The notes: generated by a model not told the origin, from the letters alone. A stretch of DNA of 64,000 nt from Alphaproteobacteria bacterium UBA1254 (GCA_002308495.1 DBVW01000021.1:26351-90350); one strand, 5' to 3'; shown: positions 27,044 to 36,108, numbered from the stretch's first letter. Made by a program: numbers and translations.

Positions 27044-27811
27044 TTGGAAAAGTGGATACATATTATAAGCTCTGTTATAACTTCGCTTATCATTTACGTT
27101 GTTGCTGCTTATGCTTATCTTTCATACAAAGGTTTTGTTTATCATGACGGGACTTTTGAATTAATCACGAGCGCCAACGCCGGATTGCTTGATTTTAGTT
27201 TCAAAGATGACGAAACGGAACCGAAAGAACAAAAAGTACTGCTTGCAAAAAACACCGCGCTGAATCTGCCCCAAACCGTTATTGCCGGCAGCGAAACGGC
27301 GCCCGTAACAATATATGAATTTTCATCTCTCGGATGCACACATTGTGCCGATTTTCATTTAAACAGCCTCAACAAACTTGAAAAAAATTATCTCTCCGAA
27401 AACAAAGTTCGTGTTGTTTTCATCCATTTTCCGCTGGACAGACGTTCGATGAAAGCGGCCATGCTTGCCGAATGTGTTGCCCCCGAAAAAAAGCCTGATT
27501 TTCTCAATCTTGTTTTTTCAAAACAGCGTGAATGGGTTCTTTCAAATGAAGTTGAAAAACACCTGATTAACTATGCCATGATGAATGATCTCAGTCGCGA
27601 GGAAGCCGAAAGATGCCTTAAAAACGAAGATTTGGCTAAAGAGATTTTATATACGCGCCAGGAAGCCATCGACAAACTCAAAATTGAAGGAACACCGGCA
27701 TTTTTGGTTTCTACCGAAAACCAAAAAGAGATTATCTACGGCATCTCCAGCATGAGCAAATTTAAATCATATCTTGACGAACGTCTTGCGGAAAAGGAAG
27801 CGCTCAATTAA
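27044..27811 (+). CDS. DsbA-like thiol oxidoreductase, membrane-anchored
   Basis: The start is TTG 27044, eight bases after AAGGAG. The 255-residue product has an N-terminal membrane anchor (about residues 8-27). Its thioredoxin-like domain has the active site CTHC at about residues 98-101 in a FSSLGCTHCADFH context. A helical insert follows, and the cis-proline region is EGTPAFLV near 225. It probably oxidises disulfides in envelope proteins. The pilin-type proteins of the accessory locus with paired cysteines could be clients, which is only a suggestion. Confidence 0.88.
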   Translation: MEKWIHIISSVITSLIIYVVAAYAYLSYKGFVYHDGTFELITSANAGLLDFSFKDDETEPKEQKVLLAKNTALNLPQTVIAGSETAPVTIYEFSSLGCTHCADFHLNSLNKLEKNYLSENKVRVVFIHFPLDRRSMKAAMLAECVAPEKKPDFLNLVFSKQREWVLSNEVEKHLINYAMMNDLSREEAERCLKNEDLAKEILYTRQEAIDKLKIEGTPAFLVSTENQKEIIYGISSMSKFKSYLDERLAEKEALN

Positions 27812-28105
27812 ATGAAAAAACCGCAAGACATCGCCTCGCTTGATAAAAAAATCGACGTTTTCAAAAAAAAGCGAACGGCGAAACAAGCTCAATCCGTCCG
27901 AGAGGATTCTCATCAAAATGCGGCAAAGGGCTTTCAAATGAGCATCGAGTTGATTGCCGGCGTGTTTATCGGTTTTTGCATCGGTTATTTCTTGGATTTG
28001 CTTTTTCAAACAAAGCCTTGGCTTTTAGCCGTCTTTACCGTTTTAGGCGGTGCGGCCGGCATTTTAAATATTTACAAATCGTCGCATGAAGGGGAGAACA
28101 TCTAA
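27812..28105 (+). CDS. atpI: AtpI/AtpZ-like ATP synthase operon protein
   Basis: This 97-residue protein has a charged N-terminal half (about residues 1-43) and two membrane helices with GVFIGFCIGYFLDLLF and LAVFTVLGGAAGILNI. That is the plan of the AtpI/AtpZ 'gene 1' proteins that precede F0 genes and assist c-ring assembly or ion handling. It starts at the base after the DsbA-like stop and abuts atpB. Confidence 0.88.
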   Translation: MKKPQDIASLDKKIDVFKKKRTAKQAQSVREDSHQNAAKGFQMSIELIAGVFIGFCIGYFLDLLFQTKPWLLAVFTVLGGAAGILNIYKSSHEGENI

Positions 28106-28828
28106 ATGTCAAGCCCTTTGGAACAGTTTGAAATCAAACCGCTTATACCGCTTGAGTTTCACGGTTATAACATTTCGTTTTCAAATTCGGCGCTTGCCAT
28201 GACAATAACCTCTGTTTTTATTGTCATTTTATTTGCCGTTCTTTTGCGCAAACGCACGATTATTCCGAATTTATCTCAATCGGTTCCCGAAGCTCTCTAC
28301 GAGTTTATCTACAATCTTGTTAAAACAAATGTCGGCAAACAAGGTCTCAAATATTTTTCATTTATATTCTGTCTGTTTCTTTACATTGCATTCGGAAATT
28401 TATTCGGTTTATTTCCATACAGCTTTACTTTTACCTCGCATATCGCTGCTGTCGGGTTCCTATCCGTTTTAGCTCTTTTGTTCAAGATCTGCGTTGGTAT
28501 ATACAATCGAAAATGGGGATATTTGCGCACATTTTTGCCCAAAGGCATTCCGTATGCTTTAGCGCCACTTGTCGTCCCCATCGAAGCCATTTCGCTTTTA
28601 TCGAAACCGTTTAGCCTAACGGTCCGTTTGGTTGCAAACATGACTGTCGGACACATTATGCTTAAAATCCTGGGTGGTTTTGTTGTCGCTCTGGGCATTT
28701 TCGGCGTAGTTCCGCTTTTGTTTCAATCGCTCATAATTATTTTTGAAATGTTTATTGCAGTTCTTCAGGCTTTTATATATACTGTCTTAAGCTGCATTTA
28801 TTTAGGAGATGCTTTGCATTCCCACTAG
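28106..28828 (+). CDS. atpB: F0 ATP synthase subunit a
   Basis: A 240-residue integral membrane subunit forming the proton half-channels beside the c-ring. Five or more hydrophobic helices are visible. The essential Arg lies at about residue 173 in SLTVRLVANMTVGH, and the last helix ends in FIYTVLSCIYLGDALHSH. The F0 genes form an operon separated from F1, as usual in Alphaproteobacteria; no F1 genes are in the window. Confidence 0.97.
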   Translation: MSSPLEQFEIKPLIPLEFHGYNISFSNSALAMTITSVFIVILFAVLLRKRTIIPNLSQSVPEALYEFIYNLVKTNVGKQGLKYFSFIFCLFLYIAFGNLFGLFPYSFTFTSHIAAVGFLSVLALLFKICVGIYNRKWGYLRTFLPKGIPYALAPLVVPIEAISLLSKPFSLTVRLVANMTVGHIMLKILGGFVVALGIFGVVPLLFQSLIIIFEMFIAVLQAFIYTVLSCIYLGDALHSH

Positions 28829-28859
28829 TGCTAACTTTATTTTAAGAAAGGAATTAAAA

Positions 28860-29081
28860 ATGAATCCAGTAGCTTATATTTCCGCCGCAATTTGCGCTTG
28901 TTCGATGATTGTTGCCGCATGGGGCGTTACAAAACTTTGGACAACAATGATTGATACGGTCGGCCGCAATCCTCAAGTCAAAAAAGAAGTTGATATTTAC
29001 GGTTGGGCAGGCTTTGCCGCAATTGAGGCTATTGCTTTGTATGCCTTGGTTGTTGCGCTTGTTATCTTAACCGGCAAATAA
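28860..29081 (+). CDS. atpE: F0 ATP synthase subunit c
   Basis: The start is ATG 28860, seven bases after AAGGA; the longer reading from 28809 overlaps the atpB end. The 73-residue product is a two-helix hairpin with the polar loop GRNP (Arg36) and the proton-carrying Glu56 in AAIEAIALYALVV. The first helix is odd: the usual run of alternating glycines is replaced by Ala, Ser and Cys (ISAAICACSMIVAAWG), with Trp21 and Trp27. Sequence otherwise fits alphaproteobacterial subunit c. Confidence 0.95.
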   Translation: MNPVAYISAAICACSMIVAAWGVTKLWTTMIDTVGRNPQVKKEVDIYGWAGFAAIEAIALYALVVALVILTGK

Positions 29082-29083
29082 AA

Positions 29084-29545
29084 ATGCCTCAGCTTGAGCC
29101 GTCATCTTATATTTCTCAATTTTTCTGGCTGACCGTAACGTTTTTAAGCCTATGGTTTGTTATGGCACAGTTGATTATTCCGCGCATTAAAGAAATTGTT
29201 GAAGCACGCGAACAAAAAATAGAAAACTATGTTCAAAAAGCTTCCCTGATTAACAAACAGGCGCTTGAAACGCTGGAACGTTACCAAAAAGCGATAGATC
29301 TTGCAAAGAAACAAGCAGATGAAGAAATCGCCACACAAACGGAAATTTTGAAAAAAGACTTTGAGCAAAAAAAGAACGAAATGGACGCGCTTTTAACTCA
29401 AAAGATGCTTGAAAATGAACGGCTTTTAGCACAAGATCGCCTTGAAACAATCGGTGCGATAGATCAAATTTCCGAGCAAACGGCGAATATTATTCTCCAT
29501 AAGCTCGGATTTGAAAAGCAAAAAACAACAAAAAAGGACGCTTAA
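29084..29545 (+). CDS. atpF': F0 ATP synthase subunit b'
   Basis: This 153-residue protein has one N-terminal membrane helix (about residues 10-32, FFWLTVTFLSLWFVMAQLII) and a long charged helix for the peripheral stalk. It is two bases after atpE. Alphaproteobacteria and phototrophs use a b/b' heterodimer, and the next gene encodes the second partner. Confidence 0.9.
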   Translation: MPQLEPSSYISQFFWLTVTFLSLWFVMAQLIIPRIKEIVEAREQKIENYVQKASLINKQALETLERYQKAIDLAKKQADEEIATQTEILKKDFEQKKNEMDALLTQKMLENERLLAQDRLETIGAIDQISEQTANIILHKLGFEKQKTTKKDA

Positions 29546-29548
29546 AAA

Positions 29549-30178
29549 ATGCCCTTACTTGAAACGGAACAAACGAACAAACCCGACTTCATTGATGCCA
29601 CGCAAAATGCCGTCATTGATGCGGTCAATTCCGTTTCTCAAATGATTGAAAACACGACGGCAGAAAGCATTTTTGAGCCCAAAACACACACCGAACCTTT
29701 TTACGGCTCTGCCGAATTTTGGGTCGGCATGGCTTTTATTTTGGTGGTTATCGCATTGGCCAAACCGCTGTTTAAAGCTCTGACAAACCTTTTAATCAGG
29801 CGTCGTGAAAAAATCAAAAGCGAATTGTATCAAGCAGCTTCTTTGCAAGATGAGGCTCAAAAACTCCTCGCCCGATACGAGCGTCAGTTTTTAAACACAC
29901 AAAACGAAGTTGATGAGATTATTTCAAATGCAAAACAAGAGCTTTTGAATTTAAGCAACCAAAAAACACAAGCGCTTGAAAATGAGCTTTTCAAAAAACA
30001 AAAAGAAGCCGAAAAAGTCATTGATGCCGCCATTGAAAAAGCGCGCGACGAATTGAACTTTGCCGTTTCCAAAAAAACGATTGAAATCGTCAAAACACAC
30101 ATCAAACAAAACATAACGAAATCACAACGTTCAAAATTGATTGATGCTTCCATTTCAAACATCTTAAAAAGCCTGTAA
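29549..30178 (+). CDS. atpF: F0 ATP synthase subunit b
   Basis: This 209-residue stalk subunit has its membrane helix at about residues 57-77 (EFWVGMAFILVVIALAKPLF) and an extended coiled coil after it. The N-terminal region of about 55 residues before the helix is longer than usual. It follows b' by three bases and ends the F0 operon. No clear terminator follows; a short gene-end repeat motif lies immediately after. Confidence 0.9.
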   Translation: MPLLETEQTNKPDFIDATQNAVIDAVNSVSQMIENTTAESIFEPKTHTEPFYGSAEFWVGMAFILVVIALAKPLFKALTNLLIRRREKIKSELYQAASLQDEAQKLLARYERQFLNTQNEVDEIISNAKQELLNLSNQKTQALENELFKKQKEAEKVIDAAIEKARDELNFAVSKKTIEIVKTHIKQNITKSQRSKLIDASISNILKSL

Positions 30179-30182
30179 TTTC

Positions 30183-30211
30183 TGCTCTAGACGAGCCGTT
30201 ATATGAGCTTT
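30183..30211. repeat. tail of dispersed element between convergent genes
   Basis: GCTCTAGACGAGC is followed by CGTTATATGAGC, placed directly after the stop codon of the leftward gene at 30212. It matches the last ~30 bases of the full elements ending near 32195 and 57125 but lacks their central hairpin. GCTC and GAGC can pair. Confidence 0.6.
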
Positions 30212-30625
30212 TTACTCTTCTTCGTCACCGCCTTGCTGTTCAACCTTTATATTATCTTCTTTCCACTTTTGAAAAGTCGATTTAACCATATCGGAAACAA
30301 CATTTTTAAGCTTTTCGGTAACTGTTTTCTTATCTTCGCAAACTTTAAGCTCTTTGTTCCACTCGCGCCCTGCTCTTTTACATTCAAGCTCTTCGGCGTG
30401 CAAAACATAATAACCGGCAAAAAGCATTGCACCCAAAAGCGCAATTGCAAAAACAATTTTCAAAAACGATTTTGCAAAAATCCACAAAATCCAAAAACCG
30501 CCGATCATTATCATAATCATCTTGTTAATCATCGGGTCTTTTTCCAAAACAAACGCCAAAAGACCGAAATAACCGAGCGCACACGCAAAAATAATATGGC
30601 TTAAATATTTCACGAAAATGTTCAT
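30212..30625 (-). CDS. hypothetical membrane protein
   Basis: A 137-residue protein with about three hydrophobic helices in its first 75 residues. A Cys-containing amphipathic segment follows (LECKRAGREWNKELKVCED) and a charged tail ends in GGDEEE. The two Cys are 15 residues apart. I do not recognise the family. It is transcribed towards the F0 operon and has no partner gene with evident function. Confidence 0.6.
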   Translation of the reverse strand: MNIFVKYLSHIIFACALGYFGLLAFVLEKDPMINKMIMIMIGGFWILWIFAKSFLKIVFAIALLGAMLFAGYYVLHAEELECKRAGREWNKELKVCEDKKTVTEKLKNVVSDMVKSTFQKWKEDNIKVEQQGGDEEE

Positions 30626-30691
30626 TTTATTGTCCTTATAAAAAACATAACCTGATATTTTTTTAAATTATTTTTTTCAAATAATCAAGGC

Positions 30692-31933
30692 TTAATGCAA
30701 TTCTTTACAAGCCCTCTTAAAGTCTCTGATAATTTCTTCCTCACCGTTGATATGCCCGTTTTTCATCAAACATTTCCCGTCACAGAACACATCTTTAATA
30801 CAAGAACTGTCCGCGGCATAAACCATATTTGAAATCAAATTTTCGCACGGAATCAAAGCAAAATTATTCAAATCAACCAACATAAAATCGGCCAAATAAC
30901 CTTCTTTGATTTTGCCGGCGTTTATTCCGAGTGCCTCAAATCCGTTGGCTGTTGCCACCTCAAATATTGAACCGACTTTAGCTGCCAAACAATCATCTGC
31001 TTTGCTTTTTGCCGAAAGTGCCGCAACTTTCATCTCGTCAATCATCGAAAGATTGTTATTCGAGGCCACTCCGTCCGTTCCGAGCGTTACCCTTAAACCC
31101 TCATCCGAATAACGCTGCAAAGGCATCTGCCCCGAATTAAGCTTTAAGTTTGAAATCGGGTTGTTCACAACAACGCTTTTTGCCTTTTTGATGAGCCTTA
31201 TTTCCTCGTCATCCAAATGCACACTGTGCGCCAAAATCGTTTTTTCATCCAAAACATTCCAGTCGCTCAAAAGCTTGCCGGGTCTTTTGCCGTATTTTGC
31301 CAAACAATCCTCAACTTCTTTCTTTGTTTCCGACAGATGCATGTTAAAAAGAAGCCCTTCATCACGCGCCATCTGTTTAAACGTCTTAATCAGTTTTTCC
31401 GAAACCGTATAAACCGCATGACACGAAAGCCCTTTTTGAACTTTTTGTGACGGCATTTTAAGGCTCAAAAATTTCTCTGCGTTTTCAATTTCTTTTTTTG
31501 TTTTTGCCTCATCAAAATTATCCATTCCGCAATAAGTCAAAACGCTGCGCACACCCATTTCGTCAACCGCCTTAATGCTCGCTTCCGGATAAAAATACAT
31601 GTCTAAAAATGCGGTCGTTCCCGTCCTAATCATTTCCAAAATAGCAAATTTTGAAAAATAATAAATCGCTTCCGGGGTTAATTTTGCCTCTCTCGGCCAA
31701 ATTTCTTTTTGAAGCCAGTCAAACAGCGCCAAATCTTCGCCCACTCCGCGCAGAAACATCATTGAAGCGTGTGTATGCATATTACAAAATGTCGGCAAAA
31801 TCGCCTTTCCGCTCGCGTCCATAACTTGCGCCTCGTCTTCTTTAATTCCCGTTCCGATTTTTTCAAACCGATTGCCTTTGATTAAAACATCAACCGTCTG
31901 CCCGTTCAAATAAACATTTTTAACTATAATCAT
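30692..31933 (-). CDS. mtaD: MtaD/SsnA-like amidohydrolase (methylthioadenosine/SAH deaminase family)
   Basis: A 413-residue metal-dependent deaminase of the chlorohydrolase group. The metal ligands are visible as NMHTHASM near residue 50, a His in FNMHLSE, LAHSVHLDDEEI and LGTDGVASNNNLSMI. The family deaminates 5'-methylthioadenosine or S-adenosylhomocysteine, feeding purine and methionine salvage. Exact substrate cannot be read from sequence; guanine or other aminohydrolase activity remains possible. It appears monocistronic. Confidence 0.82.
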   Translation of the reverse strand: MIIVKNVYLNGQTVDVLIKGNRFEKIGTGIKEDEAQVMDASGKAILPTFCNMHTHASMMFLRGVGEDLALFDWLQKEIWPREAKLTPEAIYYFSKFAILEMIRTGTTAFLDMYFYPEASIKAVDEMGVRSVLTYCGMDNFDEAKTKKEIENAEKFLSLKMPSQKVQKGLSCHAVYTVSEKLIKTFKQMARDEGLLFNMHLSETKKEVEDCLAKYGKRPGKLLSDWNVLDEKTILAHSVHLDDEEIRLIKKAKSVVVNNPISNLKLNSGQMPLQRYSDEGLRVTLGTDGVASNNNLSMIDEMKVAALSAKSKADDCLAAKVGSIFEVATANGFEALGINAGKIKEGYLADFMLVDLNNFALIPCENLISNMVYAADSSCIKDVFCDGKCLMKNGHINGEEEIIRDFKRACKELH

Positions 31934-32028
31934 TGTTTTTCTTTCAATAAAATCATTTTTTCTGTTTATAGCATACCTCGCTCAATTTTTCAAGAAAAAA
32001 CCCTGTTTTTCCTTTCATCAATTTTTCT

Positions 32029-32195
32029 CCGTCATGCCTCGAGCGAAGCGAGATAAGGCATCCCAAAAACTCGGAAAATGGTGCAGATAGAGTGAAAATA
32101 AAGGCGGAAGTACCGCAGCGTACAAAAAGGTACGTGAGGACACTTCCGACCTGTTATTTTTGCTCTAGATGTGCCGTTATACGAGCTTTTATTCC
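32029..32195. repeat. dispersed structured repeat element, copy A
   Basis: It occupies much of the 31934-32317 intergenic gap. It opens with CCGTCATGCCT and an inverted repeat around CTCGAGCGAAGCGAG, then passes through AGGCATC. A nested hairpin follows: the outer stem pairs CGGAAGT with ACTTCCG and the inner stem pairs CGTAC with GTACG. It ends with GCTCTAGATGTGC and CCGTTATACGAGC. Copy B at 56941 shares the order and about three quarters of bases in the last 110 positions, by eye. The outer stem differs by a compensated base pair between copies. The remainder of the gap (31934-32028) shows nothing recognisable. Confidence 0.7.
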
Positions 32196-32203
32196 GATTC
32201 TTC

Positions 32204-32232
32204 TTGCTTAAACCCAAAAATAGTGCTATAAT
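32204..32232 (+). promoter_or_regulatory. sigma70-type promoter for the 32318 gene
   Basis: TTGCTT (32204-32209) and TATAAT (32227-32232) are separated by 17 bases, with a TG extension just before the -10. The predicted transcript has a leader of about 80 bases before the ATG at 32318. The promoter starts just outside repeat copy A. Confidence 0.65.
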
Positions 32233-32317
32233 AAAATTTCAATCAACAATTATTTGCAAATTATATGCATATGGGCTTAATATAATAACTCAGTCAAACC
32301 ATTAAACCAATATATAT

Positions 32318-32776
32318 ATGGAAACATCTTCCGACCTCAAGCGCTACTTCAGCGCTTTTGTCACAGCCTTGCTTGTGGCAACGCCCATCATCCTCACCTT
32401 CGCCTATCTTGAAAATGAGAACATCATTCTCAAATGGGTGATTTTAATCCTCGCGGCTGCCGTGAGCTTCCAATTCGGAAAGCTTTTCCGCGGCCACATC
32501 GACGTCAAACGTTCCGATTGGCAGACGCTTGAGAAGGTGCTCGACATCATCTTCTCCATCTTCCTGCTCGGATGCGGCGCCGGACTGATGTATGTTTACG
32601 GCTACTGTCTCGAGGAAATCTTCCGGATGGGACAGGGTTTCGGAATGCTGTCCATCAGCATCATCATGCTGATCGGCGCCTTTTGGCCCGCCAAAGTCAA
32701 GTCCGTCAAACTGACCAAGAACGTCAGCCTCAAGCTAATCGGTGATATTCCGGATCTTGACAAGACCGAGGAATAA
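32318..32776 (+). CDS. hypothetical membrane protein with foreign codon use
   Basis: This 152-residue protein has a charged start, then hydrophobic segments at about residues 12-30 and 36-53. A soluble loop with FRGHIDVKRSDWQ is followed by two more helices (about 70-95 and 103-120) and an acidic tail. No family is recognised. Codons end mostly in C or G, clearly unlike neighbours, and no Shine-Dalgarno sequence precedes the ATG. The leader ATTAAACCAATATATAT resembles that of the gene at 63324. A dedicated promoter and strong terminator make it a self-contained unit, probably acquired by transfer. Confidence 0.7.
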   Translation: METSSDLKRYFSAFVTALLVATPIILTFAYLENENIILKWVILILAAAVSFQFGKLFRGHIDVKRSDWQTLEKVLDIIFSIFLLGCGAGLMYVYGYCLEEIFRMGQGFGMLSISIIMLIGAFWPAKVKSVKLTKNVSLKLIGDIPDLDKTEE

Positions 32777-32794
32777 AAGCCCGCAAACTTTCGA

Positions 32795-32826
32795 CCTGCG
32801 CGCCCCAAAGCGCGCGGGTTTTTTAT
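32795..32826 (+). terminator. rho-independent terminator of the 32318 gene
   Basis: A GC-rich 9-bp stem (CCTGCGCGC at 32795-32803 with GCGCGCGGG at 32810-32818, one G-T pair) has a 6-base loop and is followed by TTTTTTATTTTA. It is much richer in GC than other terminators of the window. Confidence 0.9.
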
Positions 32827-32871
32827 TTTAATTAAGGATACATAAGCGTGAGGAACCAATTAGACAAGCCC

Positions 32872-32937
32872 CCGTTATACGTATTAAAAATAAAAATGCG
32901 GAGAATGAGATTACTTTAGTTACCCGTTATACGCGTT
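32872..32937. repeat. two short copies of the CCGTTATACG gene-end motif
   Basis: CCGTTATACGTA at 32872 and CCGTTATACGCG at 32924 lie 52 bases apart. The second is directly after the ftsK stop codon. Neither has the central hairpin of the full element. The first is preceded by GACAAGC, also present before the motif at 57106. Confidence 0.5.
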
Positions 32938-35211
32938 TTAAAGAACTTCGCGGCGCCCCACATGATCAGCCGCACTCACCACGCCCTCTTGCTCCATCCG
33001 GTCAATCAAATCAGCCGCTTTATTATAACCGATTCTCAAGCGGCGCTGAATATAGCTTGTAGAGGCTTTTTTGTCGTTGCGAACGATTTCAACAGCCTGC
33101 TGATAAAGGTCACCGTCCGCTCCGCCCATCGCCGTATTATCAAAAACCGCACCCGTATCCGACGATTCGATTTTTGTTACATCTTCCACATATTCCGGCG
33201 CACCCTGTGTCTTCAAAAAGTTTGCTACGGCCTCAACTTCGCTGTCTTTTACAAAACTGCCGTGAACACGAAGCGGTTTCATACCGGTCGGCATATAAAG
33301 CATATCGCCCATACCCAAAAGCTGTTCGGCGCCTTTTTCACCCAAAATCGTCATACTGTCAAATTTTGATGTAACCTGAAAACTGATTCTCGTCGGGAAA
33401 TTAGCTTTAATCACGCCCGTGATAACATCAACCGACGGACGCTGCGTCGCCATAATCAGGTGAATACCTGCCGCCCTCGCCTTTTGTGCTAAGCGTTGAA
33501 TGGCCGCCTCAACTTCTTTTCGCGCCATAATCATCAAGTCCGCCACTTCATCAACCACAATCACGATATACGGCATCGGCGTCGTATCAAGTTCCTGCTT
33601 TTCATAAATCGGACGTCCTTCTTCATCAAATCCGACCTGAATTGTCTTTGTCGGTTTTTCTCCTGTCTCGCTTAATTCCTTAAGTTTTTGGTTATAACCG
33701 AAAATATTACGCACATGCAAATCCGAAATTTTGCGATATCTTTCTTCCATTTCGCAAACGGCCCATTTCAAACCCGCCACTGCCTTAGCCGGATCGGTAA
33801 TCACCGGCGTCAGCAAATGCGGAATATCATTATACATCGAAAATTCGAGCATCTTCGGGTCAATCATAATCATTTTGCATTCTTGCGGTGTCATCCGATA
33901 AAGAAGCGACAAAATCATCGAGTTCACCCCAACCGACTTACCCGAACCCGTCGTACCGGCAACCAAAAGGTGCGGCATCTTTGCAAGATCGGCATACACA
34001 TTTTTGCCGCTGATATCCTTTCCCAAAACAACGTTAAGTGTATTTTTCGTTTGGCTGAACGCCTCATCTTCAATCAAATCTTTAAACCAAACCGTCTCTC
34101 GTTTGGCATTCGGAATTTCAATACCGATTGTATCGGTCCCCGGCACAACGGCTATGCGCACCGAAACCGCACACATCGAACGTGCAATATCATCCGAAAG
34201 CCCGATAACACGCGCGGTTTTCGTTCCCGCAACCGGCTTAAATTCATAAAGCGTAACGACAGGTCCGGGATGCACACCGACAATTTCACCGTTTACTCCG
34301 AATTCCTGTAAAACTTCTTCCAGATTCTTCGCCGTTGTGTCCATTTCTTTCTGGCTCATCTCAGAACCGCCCTTATCTTTGGGACGCGAAAGCAAATCCA
34401 AACTCGGAAATTGATAACCGCCGACTTTTTTCGTCTGTCTGATTTTCGGCGCAGATACTGCAGAAACTTTCGGCTGAGGCTTTTCTTTTTTCGGCTCGTT
34501 TTCTTTTTCACCGAAAGTCGGCTCCATTCTCAAACGCGCAATACGTTTGTTTTTAACCGCTGTTTTCCTGCCGCGCAAGAAATCGACGATTTTGCACAAA
34601 CCCTTATACATCAAAACATTGAAATAAACTATTTTGAGCGTAATTTTTTTAAACACCTGATACCAGTTCTTAAAAGTCAGCCCCATCACAAAATTAAACG
34701 CCATTAACGCAACAAAACCCAAAACGCAAACCAAAATCACATTCCGATATTGGTCAAGCTTGCTGTTGTTGAGCACCGTGCCGAGCATTTCCAAAATTCT
34801 TCTTCCGAAACGCCCCGCAACAGGATATTCTCTTATTGCAATACTGTTTTTAAAAACAATATTAAGCACCGGCGCCAAACAAAAAACACCTATGGCAAAG
34901 GCCAACAAACGACATTTAAAAAACATCAGTTCGCCATATCTGAGAAGCCGATATCCCCAAACGAAAAATCCGAGAACGAACAAAGGCAACGCCAATCCGA
35001 GCCCGGCGCTTATTTCCGCGGCATTCGCACCTAAAATCCCGAGCAGATTTTGCGCCGAACCGTCTTTCATATTATTAAAACTCAAATCATTTTGATGATA
35101 CGAAAAAACGGCGATATAAAACAAAACCGCAAGAACAACAAGCAAAAGACCTGTTATTTTTTTCAAAAATTTTCTCAAATTCGTTTCTTTCTTTTTCGTT
35201 TTTTTAGTCAT
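32938..35211 (-). CDS. ftsK: DNA translocase FtsK
   Basis: A 757-residue septal DNA pump. About four membrane helices fill the first 180 residues, followed by a short Lys/Pro-rich linker. The motor domain has Walker A GTTGSGKSVGVN near residue 420 and Walker B PYIVIVVDEVADLMI near 550. MATQRPSVDVITG follows. The C-terminal gamma winged helix (from about 690) has TSYIQRRLRIGYNKAA. It moves DNA towards dif and activates XerCD, whose likely XerD partner is at 25591. The linker is short compared with the E. coli protein, as is usual outside Enterobacteria. Confidence 0.97.
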   Translation of the reverse strand: MTKKTKKKETNLRKFLKKITGLLLVVLAVLFYIAVFSYHQNDLSFNNMKDGSAQNLLGILGANAAEISAGLGLALPLFVLGFFVWGYRLLRYGELMFFKCRLLAFAIGVFCLAPVLNIVFKNSIAIREYPVAGRFGRRILEMLGTVLNNSKLDQYRNVILVCVLGFVALMAFNFVMGLTFKNWYQVFKKITLKIVYFNVLMYKGLCKIVDFLRGRKTAVKNKRIARLRMEPTFGEKENEPKKEKPQPKVSAVSAPKIRQTKKVGGYQFPSLDLLSRPKDKGGSEMSQKEMDTTAKNLEEVLQEFGVNGEIVGVHPGPVVTLYEFKPVAGTKTARVIGLSDDIARSMCAVSVRIAVVPGTDTIGIEIPNAKRETVWFKDLIEDEAFSQTKNTLNVVLGKDISGKNVYADLAKMPHLLVAGTTGSGKSVGVNSMILSLLYRMTPQECKMIMIDPKMLEFSMYNDIPHLLTPVITDPAKAVAGLKWAVCEMEERYRKISDLHVRNIFGYNQKLKELSETGEKPTKTIQVGFDEEGRPIYEKQELDTTPMPYIVIVVDEVADLMIMARKEVEAAIQRLAQKARAAGIHLIMATQRPSVDVITGVIKANFPTRISFQVTSKFDSMTILGEKGAEQLLGMGDMLYMPTGMKPLRVHGSFVKDSEVEAVANFLKTQGAPEYVEDVTKIESSDTGAVFDNTAMGGADGDLYQQAVEIVRNDKKASTSYIQRRLRIGYNKAADLIDRMEQEGVVSAADHVGRREVL

Positions 35212-35224
35212 AATCTTTCGTCCG

Positions 35225-36049
35225 TTAAATTTGAATTTCCTTTAATTTTTTCAAACTAAGCACAACATCATAACCGATGCAGATGCTCGGGTCCAATTTT
35301 AAGCCCTGCACGTTAAGCGCGCTGCCGGCATGATATTCCAAAACGCGCTGACCGATTGTCTTATCTTCCGGATTTTCAAGCAAAAGCTGCTGCACCATCG
35401 CATCAATTTTAGACTGTCTTTCTTCATCAAAAATCGGTCTGCAGAGCGTCATCACTTCGCTCATCCCCGATGAAACCGCCCCGTGTTTGAGCAAAAACAT
35501 CATAAAATCGAAATCCGGATTATCTTCCTCATACCTTGAAAAATCAGGCATAAACCTTTCTTTGTTAATCATAATGGTTGAATTCGAAACGGGGTTTTTC
35601 AAGCTGTAATTGAGCATATTAAGCTCTCTCAGCGAATGATAACAGCCGATTGAAAGCAAATTACACTTATCGTCCGCAAAAGCATAACTTGTATGGCTTA
35701 TCGGAGTCATATAGCGCAACATAAAAGCAATCTGCTTTGAAAGTTTATCTTTCGTCCAAAAATCTCTCAAGTCCAAAAAGGCTATAAACTCACCGTTACA
35801 AAGAGAAAAAGCCTGTTGTAAAACATCTTTTTCTTTAAGCGGTTTTTCATTGGCATAAACATAAATTTTCCGCGATCCGTCTAAATAGCGCTGAAGCTTA
35901 TTTTTCAGCACATTATGCCCGGTATTGTCCACAATAATCCACTCAACATCGATATATGTCTGATACAAAAAAGACTTTAATGCGGTTAAATAAAACCGCA
36001 TTCCCTTTTCCAAAACACTAACGACCGATATCTTTTTTAAGCCTGCCAT
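35225..36049 (-). CDS. family 2 glycosyltransferase-like protein
   Basis: This 274-residue protein has an N-terminal GT-A fold pattern: ISVVSVLEKG, LKSFLYQTYIDVEWIIVDN near residues 24-42, then CNGEFIAFLDLRDFW where a DxD-like metal site is expected (DLRD). A later YEEDNPDFDFMMFLL segment has the acidic residues of the catalytic region. It may transfer a sugar to a surface glycan. It is 13 bases upstream of ftsK on the same strand. Acceptor and donor are unknown, and no glycan cluster surrounds it. Confidence 0.72.
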   Translation of the reverse strand: MAGLKKISVVSVLEKGMRFYLTALKSFLYQTYIDVEWIIVDNTGHNVLKNKLQRYLDGSRKIYVYANEKPLKEKDVLQQAFSLCNGEFIAFLDLRDFWTKDKLSKQIAFMLRYMTPISHTSYAFADDKCNLLSIGCYHSLRELNMLNYSLKNPVSNSTIMINKERFMPDFSRYEEDNPDFDFMMFLLKHGAVSSGMSEVMTLCRPIFDEERQSKIDAMVQQLLLENPEDKTIGQRVLEYHAGSALNVQGLKLDPSICIGYDVVLSLKKLKEIQI

Positions 36050-36079
36050 ATATCCTTGTTTGATATTAAATGATAAAAC

Positions 36080-36108
36080 TTGACTTTAAATAAATTTATC
36101 TTTAAATT
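36080..36108 (+). promoter_or_regulatory. promoter for fabD-fabG
   Basis: TTGACT (36080-36085) and TAAATT (36103-36108) are separated by 17 bases, about 35 bases before the fabD start. The -10 is only a moderate match. Confidence 0.5.

Noticed and set aside
32032..32217. Minus-strand ORF in repeat copy A sharing a peptide pattern (SRAKI, PHV, FCTLR) with an ORF at 56907-57158
   Set aside because: The two reading frames are by-products of the same repeat. The DNA shows hairpin covariation, the ORF ends and starts differ, and no ribosome site is present.
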